64,000 bases of DNA from Terriglobia bacterium (GCA_951813285.1 OX638355.1:3677136-3741135), one strand, 5' to 3'; numbered from the stretch's first letter, positions 42,728 through 52,722 are shown. Notes: generated by a model from the sequence alone, not told the origin. A program made the numbers and translations.

Positions 42728-44374
42728 CTAATCCCCACCCGATCTGTCCCGGGTGAGTAGCAATCTGGCCCGGGGCAGGGATGCCAGAGCCTGGATTACC
42801 TGGGGGTCTCCGTCAAGCTCCACTTTCCTGCTCTCCTTCGGTTGCAGGGAAAGGAGCAAAAGTCGGCTGCGAAGACTGCGTTGAATGAACGGCAGGTGGT
42901 CCTGGAACTCCGGGTCGGAGCGAATCAGTCCTCGTGCCGCCAGAAACTCGCGAAATTCCTCCAGCACCAGGGGACTCACGATTGCCGTGCTGGCAAGCAC
43001 CGGATACCTGGCTTTGAATTCCCGGGCGAACGCAAAAAGGAGGTGCCGCGACAACAGGCGTTGCTGAAAGGCGGTCATCGAGACCGATTCAGCCCACACG
43101 TCGGGGAAGATGCCACCCTCGCCAGCATCCTCAGGGGAACTGTCCATACGCGGGGTTGCAGCGGAGCGGCCGCTCTTCAACCCTTCCACTAATTTCAAAT
43201 ACTCCAACAAGGAGCGATTCTTGTAGTTCCGCTGTATCGTCCTTCCGTTGGGCGTGAACCACTTGGCCGTGGTCAGGGAGAGCCCGTTCCCGCCGCTCAG
43301 AGAAAAAATCGTTTGGACCAGCCCCTTTCCGAAACTGTTTTCACCGACCACCACACCCCTCCGGGCATCCTGGATGGCGCCCGCCAGGATTTCAGCGGCG
43401 CTGGCTGTGCGCTTATTGATCAACACCACCAGCGGAAAGGGCTCCCTGTCACGCCCGCGAGTGGCCACATACCTGGCATTGGAGTTGGGAAGCCTCCCCT
43501 TGGTGACCAGTATGACCCGGTTCATATCCAGAAAGCGATCGGCAACGCCGATGGCGCTTTGCAGATTCCCTCCCATGTTGTCCCGCAAGTCCAGCACAAG
43601 ACCCTGCAGATCCGGTTGGAACGGTTTCAGAGCGCGGTCCACTTCGTCCTCGGTGGTAGCCGTAAAACCCGCCAGTTGCAGGTAAACCACTCCTGGCAGG
43701 ATGGCATAACAGAGAGGCAGGCTGGGTTCCGGAATCTCCTCTCGCCTGACCTGGAGCCCCAACGGACGGTCGACACCACTCCTCTCGATCAAGACATCCA
43801 CCCGAGTATCCCGGGCGCCTCGCAACAGCCTCGCCACCTCCGCTCCGGGACGATCTCTGGTGGAGATCCCGTCAACCGAAAGAAAGACATCCCCAGGTCG
43901 GATTCCGGATTTCTCGGCCGGTGACCCCGCCGTCGTCGAGAGCACCATCACCCTTCCGTCCACCGGGGCCACTCGCACACCGATTCCGGAATAGTTGCCG
44001 CCCTGGTAGGCGCGTAGTTCGCCAAAGGTCTTGGGGTCGAAGAAGCTCGAGTGCGGATCCAAGCGACTCAGCATGCGCTGAATCGACCGGGCAATGGCTC
44101 GATTCAGGTCTGCCGGATCCGCATACCCGGATTCCACAAGGCTCAACGCGGCCGCGTAGGCTTGCAGGTGACGATTGAACGCTTTCGGAAAGACAAGTTC
44201 CTTTTTCTCCGGGTCGGAGGGAGAAGTGGCGCTGGAAGGATAGACGGCCCTGTTTCCGAATAGCAGGGCACAGGCAAGGAACGCAGCCACTGCCGTTTTG
44301 ATGGATGCCCGTGGAGTCACTTTGAGAACCCTTGATCCCTGCCAGGAGAATATCCTTTCGATTTTAACCTGCAT
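42728..44374 (-). CDS. S41 family C-terminal processing protease (CtpA-type)
   Basis: About 548 residues. Signal anchor (IKTAVAAFLACALLFG), peptidase S41 N-terminal part (SIQRMLSRLDPHSSFFDPKTFGE), PDZ domain (about 125-205, VMVLSTTAGSPAEKSGIRPGDVFLSVDG), then the catalytic domain with nucleophile Ser in KRTASAAEILAGAIQD and base Lys in GENSFGKGLVQT. The C-terminal ~150 residues (after SGGNGLSLTTAKWFTPNG) form an extra helical region not usual in short CtpA. Periplasmic protease for tail-specific cleavage. The ATG at 44374 follows GGGGAG; an earlier Met is possible. Confidence 0.9.
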   Translation of the reverse strand: MQVKIERIFSWQGSRVLKVTPRASIKTAVAAFLACALLFGNRAVYPSSATSPSDPEKKELVFPKAFNRHLQAYAAALSLVESGYADPADLNRAIARSIQRMLSRLDPHSSFFDPKTFGELRAYQGGNYSGIGVRVAPVDGRVMVLSTTAGSPAEKSGIRPGDVFLSVDGISTRDRPGAEVARLLRGARDTRVDVLIERSGVDRPLGLQVRREEIPEPSLPLCYAILPGVVYLQLAGFTATTEDEVDRALKPFQPDLQGLVLDLRDNMGGNLQSAIGVADRFLDMNRVILVTKGRLPNSNARYVATRGRDREPFPLVVLINKRTASAAEILAGAIQDARRGVVVGENSFGKGLVQTIFSLSGGNGLSLTTAKWFTPNGRTIQRNYKNRSLLEYLKLVEGLKSGRSAATPRMDSSPEDAGEGGIFPDVWAESVSMTAFQQRLLSRHLLFAFAREFKARYPVLASTAIVSPLVLEEFREFLAARGLIRSDPEFQDHLPFIQRSLRSRLLLLSLQPKESRKVELDGDPQVIQALASLPRARLLLTRDRSGGD

Positions 44375-44531
44375 CGCTCCCCAAGTCGCTGGATACATGT
44401 CGGTGTCACGGCATCAGGGACTGGATTAATAGGACCAGAGGCCGCTGCACGGGACGCTGACTGAGAATCGGGGCGTTGGGCACAGCCAAGGCCCGCCACG
44501 GGGAAGATTAATCGAGAAGGACTATAAATTG

Positions 44532-44565
44532 AACATGGATGCACAGGATAGACAGGATAAACAGC
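44532..44565 (+). repeat. 34-bp dispersed cassette, copy 2
   Basis: Perfect inverted match to 13823-13856 with core CATGGATGCACAGGAT. Confidence 0.85.
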
Positions 44566-44709
44566 CAGCCGTTTTCGTTTTGGAAATGAAGACGAACCAC
44601 CAATGAACACGAATGGGGACGAATAGGGATGGAGCTCGGTCAATGACGAGCGGCGCCCGGGCGCTTCTGCAATATTGTGACGTAGGTGTCACGGCGTCAG
44701 GGGAGAATG

Positions 44710-44869
44710 CCCACCCGGGAGCGCGGGCGTCCCGCCCGCAACCTTATTCGTGCAAACAGCCTGCGATTCAGCGCCACTTCCTCGCACAGTGCACCAAACC
44801 GGCCATTGTGGGGATCGTTACAATGGTGCCAAGTCCTGTGCGGGCGAGACGCCCGCGCTCCCGGGTGGG
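44710..44869 (+). mobile_element. 160-bp MITE-like element with 30-bp terminal inverted repeats, copy 1
   Basis: Ends at 44710-44739 and 44840-44869 are inverted repeats with one mismatch in 30 (outer part CCCACCCGGGAGCGCGGGCG). A second element of the same 160-bp length lies inverted at 53104-53263; its interior matches at roughly 80%. No transposase and no clear target duplication. Confidence 0.8.
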
Positions 44870-44995
44870 GCGTCCCGATGGTGCGATGGAGGGCATCCGG
44901 CGGGCGAATTCTCTGAAAGCCGACGGTCTCCTTCTGGAAAACTCCCGTTTGTCCGCGAGCCCAGCCCCCGCCCTACCGGGCGGATCATACAAGAG

Positions 44996-45135
44996 TGAAA
45001 CAATCAGAAATCGACCATCCCGTCGTGACCTTGGTATCCCGTCACAGTTCACCTCAATGCCTTAGTGGCCCTTTGTCGTTCTTAGTGGCCCTTCGTGGAT
45101 AGCTCTTTGTCTTTTGTCTTTTTTCGTTGGTTTCA
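44996..45135 (-). repeat. Dispersed TGAAACAA...TTTCA unit, inverted copy 2
   Basis: Inverted relative of 13025-13161; one end reads TGAAACAA, the other TTGGTTTCA with one extra G. Shares the CCTTCGTGGATAGCTC-type block. Confidence 0.8.
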
Positions 45136-45195
45136 GGCAAGGCAATGCCCGGACCGACTGCCGTTCCAGATGGGCCGGTAACCGGTTCGTAACTC

Positions 45196-45204
45196 TGTTA
45201 TAAT
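45196..45204 (+). promoter_or_regulatory. Extended -10 promoter ahead of nfeD
   Basis: TGTTATAAT is a perfect extended -10, about 80 bp before the nfeD ATG. No clear -35. Confidence 0.5.
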
Positions 45205-45283
45205 TCACAGGCAACGGGGTTGTTCAGTCAGGGGTGTTGCTGGAATTCCGGGCAATTCCGGGATTTACTTTTTGGAGTCTTCC

Positions 45284-46585
45284 ATGACCAGGCGGGGATT
45301 GGGGGTGGCGCTGCTGGCCATTTTGGCAGTTGCCGTTCCTTCGGCTGAAGCGGTCGTGTTCACTATTGACGTCGACGACGTCATTCATCCTGTGATTGCA
45401 GAGTACATCACCCGTGCCCTGGAGCAGGCGGAAGAGGAACGCGCCACTGCCGTGATCATCCGGATGAATACGCCGGGGGGCTTCGACGCCTCCATGCGGG
45501 AAATCATCGAGCAGATATTGCGGTCGAATACTCCGGTGATTGTTTTTGTCGGTCCCAGCGGCGCCCGAGCCGCGTCCGCGGGATTCTTCATCCTCTTGTC
45601 CGGAGACCTGGCCGTCATGGCTCCCGGCACCAACACCGGAGCCGCGCATCCGGTGCCCCTGGGCGGAGGCAAGTTGGACGAGATCATGCAGCAAAAGGTG
45701 GAAAACGATGCCGCCGCCTACATCCGCAGTTTCGTGGCCCAACGCGGCCGCAACGTCGAATTGGCGGAAAAAGGAGTATTGGAGAGCCGCTCCTTCACCG
45801 AAGAAGAGGCGCAGGCGGGCAACCTCATCGACGGCATCGCCCAGGACCTGAACGAAATCCTCACCAAGTTCGACGGCAGGGAAATCCAGCGCTTCGACGG
45901 GGAAACGATCATCCTGCAACTGAAGAACGAGCCTCTGAAGGCGATTGAAATGACGGCTCGCCAAAGGGTTCTCTCAAAAGTCCTAAACCCCAACATTGCA
46001 CTGATTCTGGGACTGATCGGCCTGTTGGGGCTCTACATAGAGTTCAGCAATCCGGGTCTGATCTTTCCCGGTGTGGCCGGGGGTGTCTGTGTCTTCCTGG
46101 CGCTGGTGGCATTCAATATCCTGCCCATCAACCTTCTGGGAGTGGTGTTGATCCTGGCGGCAATCGTCCTTTTCGCTCTGGAGGTAAAAGTGACCAGTTA
46201 CGGTCTGCTGGCTTCTCTCGGAATCGCCGTCATGGTGCTGGGCTCCTTGATTCTCATCGACTCGCCGCTCCCCGAATTGCGTGTGAAGCTGATCACGGCC
46301 GTGGGAATCACTCTCCCCTTTGCCGCCATCACAATCTTTCTCATGCGCTTGGTCATTCTGGCCCACCGCAACAAGTCGGTGACCGGCAAAGAGGGCATGG
46401 TCGGAGAGATCGGAACAGCCTTGACCGATATCCAGTCCCAAGGCAAAGTGCAGGTCCACGGCGAGATCTGGCAGGCAAGCAGTCCTCAGCCAATCGAATC
46501 CGGCAACCGGGTGCGAGTGGTAGCAGTGGAGGGACTCAACATCCAGGTGGCTCGGGTAAACGGCCCCGGGACCAACTCAAGCTGA
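45284..46585 (+). CDS. nfeD: NfeD-type membrane-bound ClpP-class serine protease
   Basis: 433 residues. Signal peptide, then a ClpP-like domain (IDDVIHPVIAEYITRALEQA region; MNTPGGFDASMREI; nucleophile Ser in GARAASAGFFILLSGD; PGTNTGAAHPV), then four to five membrane helices (about 235-370) and a C-terminal OB-fold NfeD domain (GKEGMVGEIGTALTDI then GNRVRVVAVEGLNIQV). The ATG at 45284 follows TGGAG. The slipin gene next to it is the standard partner; the pair cleaves and organises membrane proteins. Long (full-size) NfeD class. Confidence 0.93.
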   Translation: MTRRGLGVALLAILAVAVPSAEAVVFTIDVDDVIHPVIAEYITRALEQAEEERATAVIIRMNTPGGFDASMREIIEQILRSNTPVIVFVGPSGARAASAGFFILLSGDLAVMAPGTNTGAAHPVPLGGGKLDEIMQQKVENDAAAYIRSFVAQRGRNVELAEKGVLESRSFTEEEAQAGNLIDGIAQDLNEILTKFDGREIQRFDGETIILQLKNEPLKAIEMTARQRVLSKVLNPNIALILGLIGLLGLYIEFSNPGLIFPGVAGGVCVFLALVAFNILPINLLGVVLILAAIVLFALEVKVTSYGLLASLGIAVMVLGSLILIDSPLPELRVKLITAVGITLPFAAITIFLMRLVILAHRNKSVTGKEGMVGEIGTALTDIQSQGKVQVHGEIWQASSPQPIESGNRVRVVAVEGLNIQVARVNGPGTNSS

Positions 46586-46598
46586 ATAGGAGGGACTC

Positions 46599-47360
46599 AT
46601 GTTCGAATTCGATTTCATTTCAGTCCCGGGTCTTTTTGGACTGTTCCTGTTGGTGGTAGTTCTCTTCAACTCCCTTCACGTGCTGCGGGAATATGAGCGA
46701 GGGGTCATCTTTCGCCTGGGACGGCTGTTACCGCAACCCAAGGGCCCCGGCCTCATTATCGTGTGGTGGCCCATTGACAGAATCGTCAAGCTGGAACTGC
46801 GAGTTGTGACTCTGGACGTGCCGCCGCAGGACATCATCACCAGCGACAACGTTTCGGTCCAAGTCAATGCCGTCGTCTATTTTCGCGTCATGGATCCCGT
46901 TAAGGCAGTGGTCGAGGTCGAGAACTACCTCTATGCCACCTCTCAGCTTGCCCAGACCACTCTCCGCTCGGTACTGGGCGAAGTGTCCTTGGACGATTTG
47001 CTCAGCAAGCGCGAGACCTTGAACGTCCGCTTGCAGAGTATCCTCGACCAGCACACCGATCCCTGGGGCATCAAGGTTGGAACGGTCGAGGTCAAGCAAG
47101 TGGACCTTCCCCAGGAAATGCAGCGAGCCATGGCCAAACAGGCTGAAGCGGAACGAGAACGGCGAGCCAAGGTCATTCACGCCGACGGAGAGTTCCAGGC
47201 GTCGGGAAAGCTGGCTCAAGCCGCCGAGGTGGTGGCCAAGGAGCCGGTAGCCCTGCAGTTGAGGTATCTGCAAACACTGACCGAGATTGGAGTCGAGAGA
47301 AATACCACCCTGATTTTTCCCCTGGCAATCGATATTCTCGAGCCCTTTCTGAAAAAATAG
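46599..47360 (+). CDS. Slipin (SPFH/stomatin family), NfeD partner
   Basis: 253 residues. One N-terminal membrane segment ([15 protein letters not shown]) then the SPFH domain: [70 protein letters not shown] and [40 protein letters not shown], ending in a coiled coil. It lies 13 bp after nfeD with GGAGG before its ATG, forming the classic stomatin-STOPP pair that makes membrane microdomains. Confidence 0.95.
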   Translation: MFEFDFISVPGLFGLFLLVVVLFNSLHVLREYERGVIFRLGRLLPQPKGPGLIIVWWPIDRIVKLELRVVTLDVPPQDIITSDNVSVQVNAVVYFRVMDPVKAVVEVENYLYATSQLAQTTLRSVLGEVSLDDLLSKRETLNVRLQSILDQHTDPWGIKVGTVEVKQVDLPQEMQRAMAKQAEAERERRAKVIHADGEFQASGKLAQAAEVVAKEPVALQLRYLQTLTEIGVERNTTLIFPLAIDILEPFLKK

Positions 47361-47406
47361 CGAGCGGCGCGCTCGAGGCAGGTACCCCTCGTTAGGAGGC
47401 AATTTC

Positions 47407-48075
47407 ATGCAGACTGGTCCCGAGAACAAGGAGCTGCGACTCGATAACAGGCACTTGCTGCTCTTTTTCCTGGGCGCCGTACTGATCTGCGCCAGTTTTT
47501 TCGCTTTGGGTTTCTGGATGGGGCGTGGTCAAGCCCGGGAGGCGACGCTGGCAGTCGGAGACGGGACGCAGTCCAGCCTGGCGTCTTCGGGCGTCGTGAG
47601 CCCACCCGCGGGCACGGAGACAAGCCAGGCCTCCTCTCCAGACAGGACGGACGCATCGACATCCGGCGGGCAGGACCCGGCAAGCCCACCTGATTTGCGA
47701 AGGGAACTGGACTTCTACAGCGCCGTCAAGGATCAGAGTCTGGATGAGAATTTCAGTCCCCGCACAACCGGGAAAGAGAACCGGAAAGGAGCCCGGCAAC
47801 CAGCCAAGCCTCGAAGAGCGTCTTCCGGCTCCCCGTCCAGCTCCGGCGGACTGCTTCATTTGCAAGTTGCCGCCCTCCGGAGCCGTTCCGACGCCAACCG
47901 CCTGGCCAACGAGCTGAGGGGCAAGGGATATCCCGTGGTGGTGGTGGCTCCTTCGAAGGCGGAAAACCCGCAGTGGATCCGGGTCAAGGTCGGGCCATAT
48001 CGCAGTACCCGGGAGACCTCCCGAGTGAAAGCCCGGTTGGCCCGGGACGGCTACGATACCATTCTGAGACGCTAG
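47407..48075 (+). CDS. SPOR domain membrane protein
   Basis: 222 residues: cytoplasmic head, membrane helix (LLLFFLGAVLICASFFALGFWMG, about 17-39), a Ser/Pro/Gly-rich linker and a C-terminal SPOR domain (about 147-222, LHLQVAALRSRSDANRLANELRGKGY then WIRVKVGPYRS). SPOR domains bind denuded septal peptidoglycan, so a division-associated role is likely. An AGGAGG site precedes the ATG; 46 bp after slipin. Confidence 0.9.
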   Translation: MQTGPENKELRLDNRHLLLFFLGAVLICASFFALGFWMGRGQAREATLAVGDGTQSSLASSGVVSPPAGTETSQASSPDRTDASTSGGQDPASPPDLRRELDFYSAVKDQSLDENFSPRTTGKENRKGARQPAKPRRASSGSPSSSGGLLHLQVAALRSRSDANRLANELRGKGYPVVVVAPSKAENPQWIRVKVGPYRSTRETSRVKARLARDGYDTILRR

Positions 48076-48270
48076 CCCGCATTTCTCATCAGCTCGCTGG
48101 ATTCATCAATGAAAGGCCATTTCTTTTCAGCAACCTGTTGGTCCGATCTTGATGCCTGGCGGTTACACACTGTGCCGGGCGCCCCCGGGTGAGAATGGCG
48201 GGCTGGTGAATTGAATCGCTTCAACCACTCCGGACGCTCTTCTTTCTGAAGAAGGTTCGCATTTCTTTCC

Positions 48271-49896
48271 TTGAGCCCTCATTTCTCGCCGGCCCGCCGG
48301 CACATCATCAATACCGGCGAGAAATGTGGTCTGGCCCTTGCCGGCGGCCTCCTGCAGATCCTTCTCTTCCCCAAATTCTCTCTTTCATGGGTAAGCTGGA
48401 TCGCGCTGGTTCCCCTGTTGGTCGCCCTCTTTCGCGAGACTTCCTGGCAGCGGGCGCTGCTACTGGGTTGGGTCTTCGGTGTCGCTTTTTTTTCCGGGTG
48501 CTGCTACTGGATCCTGGCCGTGCTGCAAGGTTACGGCGACATGCACTGGTCCGGAGCCGTTTTGCTGTTTGTTCTGCTGATCCTCTACCTCTCTCTGTTC
48601 CCGAGTCTGTTCGCCTTGGCATTCTCCAGGCTCTCGCTGCGATTTCCCGAGTCCTGCGTCCTGCTGGCCCCCGGTCTTTGGGTTTCCACGGAATATCTTC
48701 GCGGATACCTCCTGACGGGCTTCCCCTGGTGCCTGACCGGCTACGCCCTGGCGGACGCCCCCTCCCTGGCTCGGATCGCCACCTTCACGGGAGTTTACGG
48801 ACTCTCCTTCCTGGTGGTTTTGATCAACGCCTCGATCGCCGGCCTTTTCTTCCGGTCCAGACTGGCTATGGCTTGCCTGTCGTTCTCCCTGGCGATCCTG
48901 GGCGGTCTGATGTGGGTGGGAGTGGAACCGCTGAAGTCGGGCGACATCGGGAAGGCTCACGTCCGCCTGGTGCAGACCCATATCCCCCTGGATCAACCCT
49001 GGGACCCGCGATCGCAAACCCGGCTCCTGGACGAGCTGATCGAGTTGTCTTTGTCGCCCTCGCTCGAGGATTCCGCGGCCACCGCTAAAACCGGCCCAAG
49101 CCCCGCTGAACCGCTTCGGGCAAGGCTGGTCGTTTGGCCGGAGACGCCGGCGCCGTTCTACTATCATGAGGACTCGTCATTCCGGAAACGGATGAGCGAG
49201 TTGGCAGCATCTTCAGGGTCCACCCTGCTGTTCGGATTCGTAGACTGGCCCGCGGGAGGCGCAGGCAGGAATACAGGCCCTTTTAACAGCGTAGGGACGG
49301 TCTCTCCCAGGGGAGATTTGATCGGGCAGTATGACAAAATGCATCTGGTTCCGTTCGGGGAATATGTTCCCTGGTCCTGGCTTTTCTTCTTCGTTGAAAA
49401 GATATCCACAGGGGTAGGGGACTATCAGCCCGGCAGCCAGGTGGTGATCTCCCGTTTGGAATCCGGAGAAAAGGTGGGAGTCTTCATCTGTTATGAGGCG
49501 GTGGTGCCCGATCTGGTGCGCCGCTTTGTGGCGGAAGGCGCCGAAGTTCTCGTCAACATCACCAACGACTCCTGGTTTGGAACTTCAGCCGCCCCCCACC
49601 AGCATCTACTGATGGCCCGAATGCGGGCGATAGAGAACCGACGCTACCTCCTGAGGGCTGCCAACAGCGGGATCAGTGCCGTCATCGACCCCTTCGGAAG
49701 AGTCCTGTCCAGCACCGGACTCGACCGGCGAGCGGTGCTTGACGGTGCTTTCCGCTTCAGGCAAACACCCACTTTCTATTCCCGGTATGGAGACGTCTTT
49801 GCCTTTCTCTGCCTGGCACTGAGCCTGGCCGTGCTGGTGACCGCCATTCCAGGGGCAACTCTCCCTTTGAAATGGTTACGCCGGACTGAATCCTGA
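48271..49896 (+). CDS. lnt: Apolipoprotein N-acyltransferase
   Basis: 541 residues; transfers the third acyl chain to lipoproteins at the inner membrane. N-terminal ~215 residues hold about seven membrane helices (GLALAGGLLQILLFPKF, LARIATFTGVYGLSFL). The C-terminal nitrilase-like domain has the catalytic triad E291 (VVWPETPAP), K356 (YDKMHLVPFGEY) and C408 (GVFICYEA), plus VNITNDSWFGTSAAPHQH. The start is a TTG at 48271 without an obvious ribosome site; no ATG or GTG fits better. Suits a didermic envelope. Confidence 0.93.
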   Translation: MSPHFSPARRHIINTGEKCGLALAGGLLQILLFPKFSLSWVSWIALVPLLVALFRETSWQRALLLGWVFGVAFFSGCCYWILAVLQGYGDMHWSGAVLLFVLLILYLSLFPSLFALAFSRLSLRFPESCVLLAPGLWVSTEYLRGYLLTGFPWCLTGYALADAPSLARIATFTGVYGLSFLVVLINASIAGLFFRSRLAMACLSFSLAILGGLMWVGVEPLKSGDIGKAHVRLVQTHIPLDQPWDPRSQTRLLDELIELSLSPSLEDSAATAKTGPSPAEPLRARLVVWPETPAPFYYHEDSSFRKRMSELAASSGSTLLFGFVDWPAGGAGRNTGPFNSVGTVSPRGDLIGQYDKMHLVPFGEYVPWSWLFFFVEKISTGVGDYQPGSQVVISRLESGEKVGVFICYEAVVPDLVRRFVAEGAEVLVNITNDSWFGTSAAPHQHLLMARMRAIENRRYLLRAANSGISAVIDPFGRVLSSTGLDRRAVLDGAFRFRQTPTFYSRYGDVFAFLCLALSLAVLVTAIPGATLPLKWLRRTES

Positions 49897-50155
49897 CCAG
49901 AAGCGTCCTTTGCCTCCGGCTGTCTTCTCTGTAGTCCTTCCTGTTTTTGAGTGCTGCGGTTATGATGGTGCGCTGCCGGCCGTCACAAGGCCAGCTCTCC
50001 TTTCACTCTGAAGGGCAATGACGCTGCAGGATTTCCGATTGGCATCTGCAGGCTTGCTTCCGATCCCGGCCGGCCGGAATGCCTCGTATTCTGTCTCAGA
50101 AATAGGGTCGCCATATTTCTGAGAGAAGACACCTGACCCGCGGGAGGAAATTCCC

Positions 50156-51310
50156 ATGCCAGGAGAGGTGAGATTCGATATCACCAACGATGACCTGTCT
50201 CCGTTGCAAGGCGGCGGCCCGGTCTTTGTTACCTTTGGGGAGGTGCTGGTGCGGGAGACGCCTGCCGACCTGGAGCGACCCGAACGCACCCGTATGGTCC
50301 ACCTGTCGCTGGCCGGAAGCGAGTTTACTCTGGCTACCGCCCTCAGCCGGTTCGGTATTCCCTCCGCTTACATCACCCGGGTTCCGGCAAACCCTTACGG
50401 GCAAGCGGTGCGAAATGCCGCTCGAGAGCAGGGCATTGACACCGGCGGCATGGTCTGGGCTCCCAAGACCGAACCCATCGGTCGTTTGATCTATGAAATG
50501 GGTCGCACTCCCCGGAAAAACATCGGAATCTACCAGCGTATGTTTTCGGCCGCCTCCAGACTGGGTCCGGGGATGGTGAATTGGCAAGAAGCTCTGAAAG
50601 GCGCCCGGCTGTTCCATACCTCCGGAATCACCTTCGGATTGGCCGGACATAGCCGATACGACCGCAACTACAATCTGGAAGCACTCCAAGAAGCACTCGA
50701 GAAAAAGCCTTCTAACTGCCTGGTTGGCATGGACTTCAACTACAGAGCTACATTGTGGTCTCCCGAACGGGCCCGTGAGGTGTTGACACCCATCGCCACT
50801 GACCATGTGGACATTCTCATTACCACCATCGAAGATATGGCCAGGCTCTACGGGATGAGTCTGGGAAGTTGTTCCGCCAAGCAGATCGTTGACGGCGACC
50901 TGGGTCCCATCGATGATGAGGATCTTCGTAACTTCGCCGGTCAGGTACGGGATCGGTTTCATGCCCGGATGGTCGCCATCACCATCCGCTATCCGGATTC
51001 CTTCGAGCAACACCGCTGGGAATCGGCAGCCATTGATTCCCAGGGACGATTCTTTCGTTCGCCTGCCGTCAGACCCATCACCCTGTGGGACCGGCTGGGG
51101 GGCGGGGACACTTGGAACGCCGGATTCTACTATGGTTTGCTGACCTCGGGATTCAGCCGGGAAGGAATGGAGAAGGGGATTCTGACTGGAGACGCGGCCA
51201 CCCGTTTGAAGCAGACCCTGATGTTCGATCTACCCATTGTCGACAAGGCGGAGGTGCAGGCACTGCTGAGATCGGACGTGCTGGGCGGCGGAAAGCGGAC
51301 CTCCCGATAG
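50156..51310 (+). CDS. kdgK: 2-keto-3-deoxygluconate kinase (PfkB family)
   Basis: 384 residues. PfkB carbohydrate kinase, with FVTFGEVLVRETPA opening, HLSLAGSEFTLATALSRFGI, AYITRVPANPYGQAVRNAAREQGID and the C-terminal signature WDRLGGGDTWNAGFYYGLL, where D of GGGD is the catalytic base region. Phosphorylates 2-keto-3-deoxygluconate to KDPG, the substrate of the aldolase encoded downstream. The aldolase context supports KDG kinase over fructokinase or other PfkB sugars. GGAGG lies near the ATG. About 260 bp after lnt, so a separate transcript. Confidence 0.85.
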   Translation: MPGEVRFDITNDDLSPLQGGGPVFVTFGEVLVRETPADLERPERTRMVHLSLAGSEFTLATALSRFGIPSAYITRVPANPYGQAVRNAAREQGIDTGGMVWAPKTEPIGRLIYEMGRTPRKNIGIYQRMFSAASRLGPGMVNWQEALKGARLFHTSGITFGLAGHSRYDRNYNLEALQEALEKKPSNCLVGMDFNYRATLWSPERAREVLTPIATDHVDILITTIEDMARLYGMSLGSCSAKQIVDGDLGPIDDEDLRNFAGQVRDRFHARMVAITIRYPDSFEQHRWESAAIDSQGRFFRSPAVRPITLWDRLGGGDTWNAGFYYGLLTSGFSREGMEKGILTGDAATRLKQTLMFDLPIVDKAEVQALLRSDVLGGGKRTSR

Positions 51311-51317
51311 AACAGCC

Positions 51318-51443
51318 TGAAACAAGAGAAAAAGAGTTATCCACGAAGGGCCACCAAGAACGACAAAGGGCCACGAAGGCGTTGAGGCTGACCGCGACGG
51401 TAAAGCAAGGTCACGAAGGGATCGTCGAATTCCGATTGTTTCA
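51318..51443 (+). repeat. Dispersed TGAAACAA...TTGTTTCA unit, copy 3
   Basis: Same outer 8-mers and GAGTTATCCACGAAGGG block as the unit at 13025-13161, seven bp after the KDG kinase stop. Confidence 0.85.
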
Positions 51444-51583
51444 CTCTCGTGTGGTCCGTCCGGCGGGACGGGGGCGGCACTTATCCGAAAGTACTGGAAC
51501 AGGGGACTCCCAGGCTGCTGAAATGAGTATTCCTTAATCGTTTGCCTGCGATCCGGCAGCAAAGGTGTCGGAGGGTATTGACC

Positions 51584-52231
51584 ATGACCAGGGAACAAAA
51601 ACTGGACCTGATGAGGCAGACGGGGGTTATCGCCATCATGCGGGCGGACAGTTCCGACCAGTTGATCGTCGCTGCCGACGCTATTAGGGCAGGCGGCGGG
51701 CGGGCCATTGAAGTCACCATGACCACCCCGGGCGCCATCGATACCATCCGGGCCGCCAGCCAGCGATATCGCGGGGAAACCCTTTTCGGCGCAGGCACGG
51801 TATTGGACCCTGAAACAGCTCGTGCCGCCATTCTGGCCGGAGCCGACTTCGTGGTAGCCCCGACCTTTGATCCGGAAATGGTGGCGCTCTGTCGTCGTTA
51901 CGGCATCCCGGTGTTTCCGGGCTGCTATACACCCACCGAAATGCTGGCCGCCTGGGAAGCGGGCGCCTCCATGATCAAACTGTTCCCGGCGGACATCGGC
52001 GGCCCGGCTTACCTCAAGGCCGTTCGGGCGCCGCTGCCTCAATTGGAGATCGTCCCGGTCGGAGGAGTGAACCTGGATACGGCAGCCGACTTCATCAGAA
52101 GCGGTGCTGCCGTCCTGGGGGTTGGGAGCAGCTTGGTCAGCCAGAAGCTGCTCGACTCAGGTAACATGGAGGACTTGCGACGCCGCGCGGCGGCATTCGT
52201 GGCCGAAGTCGCAAAAGGCCGGACCTCCTGA
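51584..52231 (+). CDS. eda: KDPG/KHG aldolase
   Basis: 215 residues, class I aldolase of the Entner-Doudoroff pathway. Conserved Glu in AIEVTMTTPGAI, catalytic Schiff-base Lys in MIKLFPADIGG, and PGCYTPTEML and VPVGGVNLDTAADFI complete the barrel. A GGAGGG site eight bases before the ATG at 51584 fixes the start. It splits KDPG to pyruvate and glyceraldehyde 3-phosphate, following the kinase. Confidence 0.95.
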   Translation: MTREQKLDLMRQTGVIAIMRADSSDQLIVAADAIRAGGGRAIEVTMTTPGAIDTIRAASQRYRGETLFGAGTVLDPETARAAILAGADFVVAPTFDPEMVALCRRYGIPVFPGCYTPTEMLAAWEAGASMIKLFPADIGGPAYLKAVRAPLPQLEIVPVGGVNLDTAADFIRSGAAVLGVGSSLVSQKLLDSGNMEDLRRRAAAFVAEVAKGRTS

Positions 52232-52257
52232 TCCGGGACCCGAGGACTTGTCATGCC

Positions 52258-52519
52258 TGAAACAACCGAAAAAAGACAAGAGAAAAAGAGTTATCCACGA
52301 AGGGCCACTAAGGCGTTGAGGTGAACCGCGACGGGATACCAAGGTCGCAAAGGGATTGGTCGATTTCTGATTGTTTCACCCTCGGATGATCTGCACGGCA
52401 GGGCAGGGGCTCGGCTTGCCTGAAACAAACGAAGGACGACGAAGGGACACTAAGGCGTTGAGGTGAACCGCGACGGGATACCAAGGTCGCAAAGGGATGG
52501 TCGATTTCTGATTGTTTCA
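52258..52519 (+). repeat. Tandem pair of TGAAACAA...TTGTTTCA units
   Basis: First unit 52258-52378, second 52421-52519, joined by a 58-bp block running from TTGTTTCA to TGAAACAA (52371-52428). Shows that the two unit types alternate and share their 8-bp ends. Confidence 0.85.
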
Positions 52520-52722
52520 CTCTCGTATGATCCACACACCAGGGCGGGGGCCGGACTTACCTAAGAATATGCTGCTTTAGCCGGCTTCCTTGAGAGCGGC
52601 GAAGCCGCGGCAGCACTTAGCCGTGGGCGTCAGCCCATGGGAAACATCGCCTATGGGTGTCGAGCCGCGTAGGCGGCGGCAGCAAATGCCGGTGAGCCCA
52701 AGTGAAGCACAAGCCGACGCAA
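52513..52722 (+). repeat. 210-bp dispersed repeat, copy 2
   Basis: Direct copy of 13612-13821, seven mismatches and no gaps by eye. Confidence 0.9.

Larger units (their letters stand above)
44375..45283. other. 909-bp repeat-filled gap without genes
   Basis: Holds the 34-bp cassette (44532-44565), the 160-bp inverted-repeat element (44710-44869), an inverted copy of the TGAAACAA repeat (44996-45135) and the nfeD promoter. Small open frames inside are repeat by-products. Confidence 0.7.

Noticed and set aside
44613-45065. 150-codon plus-strand open frame
   Set aside because: Lies over the repeats at 44.7-45.1 kb and shows the same repeat-derived peptides.
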